Made by a program: the position numbers and the translations under genes
Part shown: piece by piece, positions 58,279 through 64,000 of the stretch
Layout: every line of letters starts with the position of its first letter
Numbering within the stretch: the first letter of the stretch is position 1
Source: Mycolicibacterium sp. CBMA 234
GTDB lineage: Bacteria; Actinomycetota; Actinomycetes; Mycobacteriales; Mycobacteriaceae
DNA: 64,000 bases
NCBI RefSeq assembly: GCF_009729415.1
Contig: NZ_MPKW01000033.1
Coordinates: 186,001-250,000 of the forward strand
Direction: 5' to 3'
The notes under the pieces: generated by a model
What the model was told of the DNA's origin: nothing
What the model saw: the letters and a program-made list of their open reading frames with translations, nothing else
Database searches by the model: none

Positions 58279-59552
58279 CTGTTGGCCTCCGCCGCAGCGT
58301 GCAGCGCCTCGCCCCGAGCGCCCTTGTCGTGATGGCTGAGCGCTTGAATCGACACGTCGTGTCCCTCGGCCGACTTTCGCAGCGCGCCCACGGTGGCCTG
58401 CTCACGCGAAATGTGCTGGAACGGATCGAAGTTGTACCAGCGCATCGCGTTCTCGTGGGTGATCTTGTTGATCTCGTCGTCCGGAACACTGTTCGCGGAC
58501 AACACCTCCCACAATTCTTCGGGCGCACCCGGCCACATCGAGTCGCTGTGCGGATAGTCGGCTTCCCAGCAGATGTTGTCGATGCCGATGTTGTTGCGCA
58601 GCGCGACACCCACCGGGTCGCTGATGAAGCAGGTCAGGAAGTGCTCACGGAACACCTCGCTGGGCACCTTGCCCTTGAAGTCCTGCTTGGTCCACGTCGA
58701 GTGCATCTCGTAGGTGCGATCGGCACGCTCGAGGAAGTACGGAATCCACCCGGTGCCACCCTCGGACAGCGCGATCTTGAGGTCCGGGTACTCCTTGATG
58801 GGCCGCGACCACAGCAGGTCGGCAGCAGCCTGCACGATGTTCATCGGCTGCAGGGTGATCATGACGTCCATCGGGGCGTCGGGCGCCGTCACGACCAGCT
58901 TGCCCGACGAGCCGATGTGGATGTTCATCACCATGCCGGTGTCGCACAGCGCTTCCCACAGCGGCGTCCAGTACGGGTCGTGGAAGCTGGGGTATCCCAT
59001 GGCCGCCGGGTTCTCGGTGAAGGTCAGCGCGTGGACGCCCTTCTTCGCGACGCGCCGCACCTCCTGCGCGCACTTCTCGGCATTCCAGATCACCGGGATG
59101 GCCATCGGGATGAAACGGGCCGGGTAGGCACCGCACCACTCGTCGATATGCCAATCGTTGTAGGCCTGCACCAACGCCAGCGAGAAGTCCTCGTCCTCGG
59201 TGGCGAACAACCGGCCGGCGAAGCCGGGGAACGACGGGAAACAGATCGAGCCCAGGATGCCGCCGGCATTCATGTCCTTGACACGCTCGTCGACGTTGTA
59301 GCAGCCGGGCCGGATCTCGTCGAGACCCTGCGGCTCCAGCCCGTATTCCTCTTTGGGACGACCGGCGACCGCGTTCAGCGCGACATTGGGAATGACGACG
59401 TCGCGGAACTTCCACATGTCACTGCCGTCGGCGTTGTGCACGAGGCGGGGCGCGTCATCGAGGTACTTCGCGGGGAGGTGGTTCTTGAACATGTCCGGTG
59501 GTTCGACCAGGTGGTCGTCCACGCTGATCAGGATCATGTCTTCTTTGTTCAT
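58275..59552 (-). CDS. Amidohydrolase family 2 (ACMSD-like) protein
   Basis: Amidohydrolase_2 member (425 aa), first gene of the beta-oxidation-like operon. It has SVDDHLVEPPD at residues 10-20, NIHIGSSG in the middle and WEADYPHSDSMW near residue 335 with the catalytic Asp intact. A C-terminal extension rich in His and Ala follows NFDPFQHI. It may decarboxylate or hydrolyse a ring product. A weak TGAGAAT-like site lies 34 bases before the ATG. Confidence 0.88.
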   Translation of the reverse strand: MNKEDMILISVDDHLVEPPDMFKNHLPAKYLDDAPRLVHNADGSDMWKFRDVVIPNVALNAVAGRPKEEYGLEPQGLDEIRPGCYNVDERVKDMNAGGILGSICFPSFPGFAGRLFATEDEDFSLALVQAYNDWHIDEWCGAYPARFIPMAIPVIWNAEKCAQEVRRVAKKGVHALTFTENPAAMGYPSFHDPYWTPLWEALCDTGMVMNIHIGSSGKLVVTAPDAPMDVMITLQPMNIVQAAADLLWSRPIKEYPDLKIALSEGGTGWIPYFLERADRTYEMHSTWTKQDFKGKVPSEVFREHFLTCFISDPVGVALRNNIGIDNICWEADYPHSDSMWPGAPEELWEVLSANSVPDDEINKITHENAMRWYNFDPFQHISREQATVGALRKSAEGHDVSIQALSHHDKGARGEALHAAAEANS

Positions 59553-59585
59553 TACAGCCCTTCCTCCCGCTTAGTTCTCTATGAA

Positions 59586-59602
59586 TGAAAACTAGCTTCT
59601 CT
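59586..59602. promoter_or_regulatory. Weak TGAGAAT-like site before amidohydrolase operon
   Basis: TGAAAACTAGCTTCTCT keeps the 7-3-7 layout with about 10 of 14 arm bases. It is 34 bases upstream of the operon at 59552-53183. The rest of the 204-base divergent gap shows only the strong site at 59718. Confidence 0.4.
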
Positions 59603-59717
59603 CTCAGCGAGAATCAACGTCCGTGGACACAAATGGCATTCGACCAGGCAACACACCGGTCGAAATCGGGCCTGGCGTTGACCGCAGCAACGAAACGTGC
59701 GAATGTATTAGTCAGAA

Positions 59718-59736
59718 ATGAGAATCCCATTCTCAT
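59718..59736. promoter_or_regulatory. TGAGAAT-N3-ATTCTCA operator (perfect, 19 bases)
   Basis: ATGAGAATCCCATTCTCAT, a perfect palindrome 20 bases before the CMD gene ATG that opens the third Rieske cassette operon. It is the last copy of the motif in the window. Confidence 0.8.
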
Positions 59737-59756
59737 CGACGAGAGGAACAGGCCAG

Positions 59757-60287
59757 ATGCGGCTCCCCCCGCTTCCCGCGGACCGCTGGGACGACGAGGT
59801 CGACAAAGCGTTGGCCGGCCTCGTATCGGACGCCCAGCGCGATCCGGCAACAGTGAGCAATCTGATCGGCACACTGGCCCGCCACCCGAAGCTCGCCAGG
59901 CCCTACCTTCGGTACAGCTTTTACCTCCTGTACTCGTCGACACTGCCGGACCGCGTCCGCGAGCTTGCCATTCTGCGCGTCGCACACCGGACCGGCAGCG
60001 AGTACGAGTGGTTCCAGCACGTCAAGATCGGCCGGCAGGTCGGACTGACCAATGACGAGATCGACGCGGTCACCCGCGGCGAGGCCTGCGACGACTTCGA
60101 GCGAGCGGTGCTCATCGCGGCCGACGAACTGCTCGACAAGTTCAACCTTTCCGATGCCACTTGGTCAGCGCTGAGCGAGCGGCTCGAGGAGCGTCAGCTC
60201 ATGGACCTGATGTTCACCATCGGTTCGTATGCAGCGCTGGCTATGGCTTTCAACACATTTGGCGTAGAGCTAGAACAGGAGACGTAA
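59757..60287 (+). CDS. Carboxymuconolactone decarboxylase-family protein
   Basis: All-helical CMD/AhpD-fold protein (176 aa). The family region is RVRELAILRVAHRTGSEYEWFQHVKIG (split: RVRELAILRVAHRTGSEYEW, then FQHVKIG, about residues 62-88). The CxxC of AhpD peroxidase members is absent (EYEW at that place), so it is not a redox member. Members may decarboxylate lactones or act on other ring products. It is the first gene before the Rieske copy 3, and its ATG follows GAGAGGAAC. Confidence 0.85.
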   Translation: MRLPPLPADRWDDEVDKALAGLVSDAQRDPATVSNLIGTLARHPKLARPYLRYSFYLLYSSTLPDRVRELAILRVAHRTGSEYEWFQHVKIGRQVGLTNDEIDAVTRGEACDDFERAVLIAADELLDKFNLSDATWSALSERLEERQLMDLMFTIGSYAALAMAFNTFGVELEQET

Positions 60288-60291
60288 ACGT

Positions 60292-61599
60292 ATGGCCCAC
60301 TTCCCCAAACCTGATGCAGGCAGCTGGACCGAGAACTGGCCCGAACTGGGTACAGCACCGGTCGACTACACCGACTCGATCGACCCCGAGCAGTGGAAGC
60401 TGGAGCAGCAGGCCATCTTCCGCAAGACCTGGCTGCACGTGGGACGCGTCGAGCGGCTGCCCAAGGTGGGTAGCTACTTCACCCGCGAGATGCCGTCGGT
60501 CGGCGCCGGAACCTCCATCATCATCGTCAAGGACAAAGACGAGACGGTGCGCGCTTTCTACAACCTGTGCCGGCACCGCGGAAACAAGCTGGTGTGGAAC
60601 GACTATCCGGGCGAGGAGGTGTCAGGTTCCTGCCGGCAGTTCACCTGCAAGTACCACGCCTGGCGTTACGCGCTCAACGGTGACCTGACGTTCATCCAGC
60701 AGGAGCAGGAGTTCTTCGACGTCGACAAGGCCGACTACCCGCTCAAGCCGGTGCGCTGCGAGGTGTGGGAAGGCTTCATCTTCGTCAACTTCGACGACGA
60801 CGCGGCGCCGCTGGGCGAGTACCTCGGCGATTTCGCAAAAGGCTTGGAGGGCTACCCCTTCCACGAGATGACCGAGGTCTACAGCTACCGGTCCGACATC
60901 AAGGCGAACTGGAAGCTGTTCATCGACGCCTTCGTCGAGTTCTACCACGCACCGATCCTCCACATGAAGCAGGCGACCAAAGAAGAGGCCGACAAGCTCG
61001 CCAAGGTCGGCTTCGAGGCGCTGCACTACGACATCAAGGGCGACCATTCGATGATCTCGTCCTGGGGCGGCATGAGCCCGCCCAAGGACCTGAGCATGGT
61101 CAAGCCGATCGAACGGATTCTGCACAGCGGCCTGTTCGGTCCGTGGGACCGGCCGGACATCAAGGGCATCCTGCCCGAAGAGCTCCCGCCGGCCGTCAAC
61201 CCGGCGCGGCAGAAGACCTGGGGCCAGGACTCTTTCGAGTTCTTCCCCAACTTCACTCTGCTGCTGTGGGTGCCGGGCTGGTACCTCACCTACAACTACT
61301 GGCCGACGGGCGTGGACAGCCACATCTTCGAGGCGAACCTCTATTTCGTCCCCCCGAAGAACACGCGGCAGCGGCTGTCGCAGGAACTTGCGGCAGTGAC
61401 GTTCAAGGAGTACGCCCTGCAGGACGCCAACACCCTGGAGGCCACCCAGACCCAGATCGGCACGCGGGCGGTCACCGAATTCCCGTTGTGCGATCAGGAG
61501 ATTCTGCTGCGTCACCTGCACCACACCGCCCACAAGTACGTCGACGAGTACAAGTCCGAACAGTCAGTCAAGACCAACGGGAGAGTTGCACATGTCTGA
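60292..61599 (+). CDS. Rieske non-heme iron oxygenase alpha subunit, copy 3
   Basis: Oxygenase (435 aa). Rieske ligands Cys93, His95, Cys119 and His122; bridging Asp212 with iron ligands His219 and His224 in DAFVEFYHAPILH. It lies four bases after the CMD gene. It is nearer to copy 2 than to copy 1 at the C-terminus (LQDANTLEATQ). It has no reductase in its operon. It is under a TGAGAAT palindrome, not the MarR-type motif of the other two copies. Confidence 0.95.
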   Translation: MAHFPKPDAGSWTENWPELGTAPVDYTDSIDPEQWKLEQQAIFRKTWLHVGRVERLPKVGSYFTREMPSVGAGTSIIIVKDKDETVRAFYNLCRHRGNKLVWNDYPGEEVSGSCRQFTCKYHAWRYALNGDLTFIQQEQEFFDVDKADYPLKPVRCEVWEGFIFVNFDDDAAPLGEYLGDFAKGLEGYPFHEMTEVYSYRSDIKANWKLFIDAFVEFYHAPILHMKQATKEEADKLAKVGFEALHYDIKGDHSMISSWGGMSPPKDLSMVKPIERILHSGLFGPWDRPDIKGILPEELPPAVNPARQKTWGQDSFEFFPNFTLLLWVPGWYLTYNYWPTGVDSHIFEANLYFVPPKNTRQRLSQELAAVTFKEYALQDANTLEATQTQIGTRAVTEFPLCDQEILLRHLHHTAHKYVDEYKSEQSVKTNGRVAHV

Positions 61600-61930
61600 G
61601 ACCACTTTGCTCCCAGCAGAATTCGCCGACCTGGAGCGGTTCTCCGACTGGGTTCTGGCAACCGAGCCGGAGCGCTACGCCAAGCGCCTGGCGTCCACCA
61701 TGGCCGAGATGCAGGACCTCTACGACGTCGGCATGACGCGGCTCGAAGAGGTCATGGTGTACCTCGATGCCCGATTCCCGTTGCACGACATGCCAGATGA
61801 CGCGAAGCGGTTGATGCACCTGATGCAGTCGGTCGTGATGGTGTCCTTCCCGGTCGAGGTGTGGAAGCAGCCGCGCGTCCTCGACAGCGGGGCCGCGTGG
61901 GTCGAGCTCATCAAGGAGCCGGTGGTCTAG
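61592..61930 (+). CDS. Rieske-associated small protein, copy 3
   Basis: Third copy of the unrecognised family (112 aa): LPAEFADLERFSDWVLATEP at the start, MAEMQDLYD, then MPDDAKRLMHLMQSVVMVSFPVEVWKQPRVLDSG at the end (described, residues 70-103). The KQPRV-DSGA stretch is shared with copy 2. Overlap of eight bases with the Rieske stop and a three-base gap to the amidohydrolase. In-frame TTG 61586 is an alternative start. Confidence 0.82.
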   Translation: MSETTLLPAEFADLERFSDWVLATEPERYAKRLASTMAEMQDLYDVGMTRLEEVMVYLDARFPLHDMPDDAKRLMHLMQSVVMVSFPVEVWKQPRVLDSGAAWVELIKEPVV

Positions 61931-61933
61931 GCC

Positions 61934-63172
61934 GTGCTCACTCTGAAAGCCGCTGGGCTGCTTGACGTCGACGCCGGGGAGATCGTGCGCCCCGGCATCG
62001 TCCGAGTCGACGGTGACCGGATCGTCGCCGTCGGAGACGGCAAATCAGACAATGGTGTGGGCGTCGACGCAGAAGGTGAGGTGATCGATCTCGGCGACGC
62101 GATCCTCCTCCCCGGCCTGATGGACATGGAGGTCAATCTGCTGATGGGCGGCCGGGGCGAGAACCCCGGCCTGTCCCAGGTTCAGGACGATCCGCCGACC
62201 CGGGTGCTCCGCGCTGTCGGCAATGCCCGCCGAACGCTGCGTGCGGGGTTCACCACCGTGCGCAACCTCGGCCTGTTCGTCAAGACCGGTGGCTATCTGC
62301 TCGACGTCGCACTGGGCAAGGCGATCGACGCCGGCTGGATCGACGGACCGCGCATCGTGCCGGCGGGTCACGCGATCACGCCGACCGGCGGCCACCTGGA
62401 CCCGACGATGTTCGCCGCGTTCGCCCCCAACACGCTGGAACTCACCATCGAGGAAGGCATCGCCAACGGCGTCGACGAGATCCGTAAGGCGGTCCGCTAT
62501 CAGATCAAGCACGGCGCCCAGCTGATCAAGGTCTGTTGCTCGGGCGGCGTCATGTCGATGACCGGTCCGCCGGGCGCACAACACTATTCGGACGAAGAAT
62601 TGCGTGCGATCGTCGACGAGGCGCATCGGCGAGGTCTACGCGTCGCGGCACATACGCACGGCGCCGAAGCCGTCATGCACGCAGTCGATGCCGGCATCGA
62701 CTGCATCGAGCATGGCTTCCTGATCGACGACGAGGCCATCGCATCGATGGTCCAGCACGGCACGTTCCTGGTCAGCACCCGGCGTCTGGCCGATGCCATG
62801 GACGTCTCGCACGCCCCACCTGAACTGCAGGCCAAGGCAGCCGAGATGTTCCCCATCGCCCGCAAGTCGATCCTGGCCGCCTACGAGGCCGGCGTGAAGG
62901 TCGCCGTCGGCACCGACGCACCGGCCATCCCGCACGGCAAGAACGCCGACGAACTCATCACCCTGGTCGAGTTGGGCCTGCCGCCGCTGGCGGTGCTGCG
63001 AGGCGCCACCTCGATCGCGGCCGACCTGCTCAACGTCACCGACCGCGGCCGGATCGCCGAGGGCCAGTTGGCCGACATCATCGCCGTACCGTCGGATCCG
63101 TTGTCCGACATCAGCGTTACGCAACACGTCAGCTTTGTGATGAAAGGGGGAAAGGTCTATGTCAACAACTGA
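61934..63172 (+). CDS. Amidohydrolase-fold protein with E-x-N in place of H-x-H
   Basis: Paralog of the gene at 41459 (412 aa, GTG start). The first strand reads LPGLMDMEVNLL, so Glu66-x-Asn68 stands where amidohydrolases of this group have His-x-His. Lys in LIKVCCSGG, His in AAHTHG, His in IEHGFL and Asp in VGTDAP are kept. The first two metal ligands are therefore changed while the rest of the site persists. It overlaps the NTF2-like gene by 14 bases. Confidence 0.88.
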   Translation: MLTLKAAGLLDVDAGEIVRPGIVRVDGDRIVAVGDGKSDNGVGVDAEGEVIDLGDAILLPGLMDMEVNLLMGGRGENPGLSQVQDDPPTRVLRAVGNARRTLRAGFTTVRNLGLFVKTGGYLLDVALGKAIDAGWIDGPRIVPAGHAITPTGGHLDPTMFAAFAPNTLELTIEEGIANGVDEIRKAVRYQIKHGAQLIKVCCSGGVMSMTGPPGAQHYSDEELRAIVDEAHRRGLRVAAHTHGAEAVMHAVDAGIDCIEHGFLIDDEAIASMVQHGTFLVSTRRLADAMDVSHAPPELQAKAAEMFPIARKSILAAYEAGVKVAVGTDAPAIPHGKNADELITLVELGLPPLAVLRGATSIAADLLNVTDRGRIAEGQLADIIAVPSDPLSDISVTQHVSFVMKGGKVYVNN

Positions 63173-63575
63173 CGAGATCGTCGCGATCCAACAGCTCCTC
63201 GCCAAGTATGCGGTCACCATCACCCAGGGCGACATAGATGGTCTCGTGTCGGTGTTCACACCCGACGGCACCTACAGCGCATTCGGTGACACGTACCCAC
63301 TGGACCGGTTTCCCGAACTGGTGGACGCAGCCCCCAAGGGCCTGTTCATGACCGGCACCGCGCTCGTCGACCTCGACGGCGATACCGCGACCGGAACCCA
63401 GCCGCTGTGCTTCGTCGAGCACTCCAGCCACGACATGCGCATCGGCTATTACCGCGACACCTACGTCCGCGCCGACGACGGCTGGCGATTGCGCACCAGG
63501 GCAATGACTTTCATCCGGCGCAGTGGCGAACACGACTCCGGCAAGCCGCACGCGGTGGGCCGCCCACGCCCGTGA
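63159..63575 (+). CDS. NTF2-like/SnoaL-type protein
   Basis: Small cone-shaped fold protein (138 aa). IVAIQQLLAKYAVTITQGDIDGLVSVF at the N-terminus (described, residues 7-33), FTPDGTYS, and RIGYYRDTYVRADDGWRLRTRAM at the C-terminal sheet. The family includes ketosteroid isomerases, SnoaL cyclases and binding proteins. No specific reaction is indicated. It overlaps both neighbours. Confidence 0.85.
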   Translation: MSTTDEIVAIQQLLAKYAVTITQGDIDGLVSVFTPDGTYSAFGDTYPLDRFPELVDAAPKGLFMTGTALVDLDGDTATGTQPLCFVEHSSHDMRIGYYRDTYVRADDGWRLRTRAMTFIRRSGEHDSGKPHAVGRPRP

Positions 63576-64000
63576 TCTCCGACTCAGCTCTCCACGATGT
63601 CGCCCAATTCCGCGCGAGCCTGACCGCCTGGGTCGACGAGCAGGATCTCGCCCCGGGTCCCGACCACTCGCTGGAAGGACACCTCCGCCAGTTCGCGCGC
63701 GTTCAGAAGGCGCTATACGACGCCGGGTGGAGTCGCTGCGGCTGGCCCGAACACGCCGGTGGCCTCGGTGGTCCCGCGATGCTGCGGGCCGTCGTCGGCG
63801 AGGAAGTCGTCGGTCGACGGCTCGCCGAGCCGGGACCGTACTCGATGCTCGAGGTGCTCGCACCGACGATGATCGACTATGCGTCTCCCGAGCTGGCCGC
63901 CGAGATGGTGCCCAAGCTGCTCAGCGGCGAAGAGCAATGGTGCCAAGGGTTTTCCGAACCCGGTTCGGGCAGCGACCTGGCGTCGCTGACCACCAAGGCC
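63572..64000 (+). CDS. Acyl-CoA dehydrogenase (3' end beyond window)
   Basis: N-terminal 143 codons of an acyl-CoA dehydrogenase, GTG start in a GTGA overlap with the NTF2-like stop. Recognisable by WCQGFSEPGSGSDLASLTTKA at the window end (split: WCQGFSEPGSGSD, LASLTTKA) and the preceding VVGEEVVGRRLAEPGPYS helix. The frame is open to the last base. Whether it has a second subunit downstream cannot be seen. Confidence 0.9.
   Translation, partial: MISDSALHDVAQFRASLTAWVDEQDLAPGPDHSLEGHLRQFARVQKALYDAGWSRCGWPEHAGGLGGPAMLRAVVGEEVVGRRLAEPGPYSMLEVLAPTMIDYASPELAAEMVPKLLSGEEQWCQGFSEPGSGSDLASLTTKA

Noticed and set aside
1..64000. tRNA, rRNA, CRISPR arrays, insertion sequences, prophage and attachment sites
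   Set aside because: I looked through the gaps and for repeats and transposase motifs and saw none. A covariance-model search would be needed to exclude small RNAs.

Overview
The window reads as a high-GC mycobacterial chromosome segment, most likely an environmental Mycobacterium/Mycolicibacterium. The evidence is a complete yrbEAB-mceABCDE(F) importer operon, a DUF732 secreted protein, a mycofactocin-type SDR, several 3Fe-4S ferredoxin/P450 pairs, and many GTG/TTG starts with 1-4 base start/stop overlaps. No tRNA, rRNA, CRISPR array or intact insertion sequence was seen. No gap between genes exceeds 300 bases. The longest, 15811-16057, is described under its operators and hairpin.

Layout. 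1-9999 (minus): aldehyde dehydrogenase, a thiolase C-terminal remnant, then yrbEA, yrbEB and mceA to mceF, with mceF cut by the window edge. 10112-16057: two secreted proteins, an amidohydrolase, a TetR regulator divergent from a P450, and a CoA-transferase. 16058-19225 (plus): two SDRs, a ferredoxin and a P450. 19285-21758: a truncated MerR gene and a two-subunit acyl-CoA dehydrogenase. 21862-34756 (plus): two amidohydrolases, a Rieske protein and a hydrolase, then a ten-gene coupled run (NuoF-like flavoprotein, ferredoxins, a DUF35-thiolase fusion, two beta-hydroxyacid dehydrogenases, a P450, an SDR). 34781-36558 (minus): P450, ferredoxin, DUF1330. 36651-44324 (minus): two Rieske oxygenase operons, the second ending in a MarR gene. 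44409-49919: a TetR gene divergent from two AveC-like membrane proteins and a MoxR/VWA pair. 49997-53086: a kinase-like protein, a quinone oxidoreductase, and a TetR gene with a hypothetical. 53183-59552 (minus): a beta-oxidation-like operon. 59757-64000 (plus): a CMD protein, a third Rieske cassette, an NTF2-like protein and a partial acyl-CoA dehydrogenase.

How it may work together (inference). A hydrophobic substrate would enter through the Mce system. P450s and Rieske oxygenases would hydroxylate it using the ferredoxins, the plant-type ferredoxin reductase and perhaps the NuoF-like flavoprotein. SDRs and the aldehyde dehydrogenase would oxidise alcohols and aldehydes. CoA-transferases, acyl-CoA dehydrogenases, the enoyl-CoA hydratase and the DUF35-thiolase would shorten side chains. 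Amidohydrolases and alpha/beta hydrolases would open or decarboxylate ring products. The substrate cannot be named from the sequence.

Two regulatory codes stand out. A palindrome TGAGAAT-N3-ATTCTCA recurs ahead of transcription units spread from about 10 to 59.7 kb. A second one, TATCAAGT-N2-TTGATA-like, recurs ahead of the operon that ends in the MarR gene and two neighbouring units. A Rieske alpha subunit followed by an unrecognised protein of about 110 residues occurs three times. In two of the three an amidohydrolase-fold protein follows, and both of these have Glu-x-Asn in place of the expected His-x-His metal motif.
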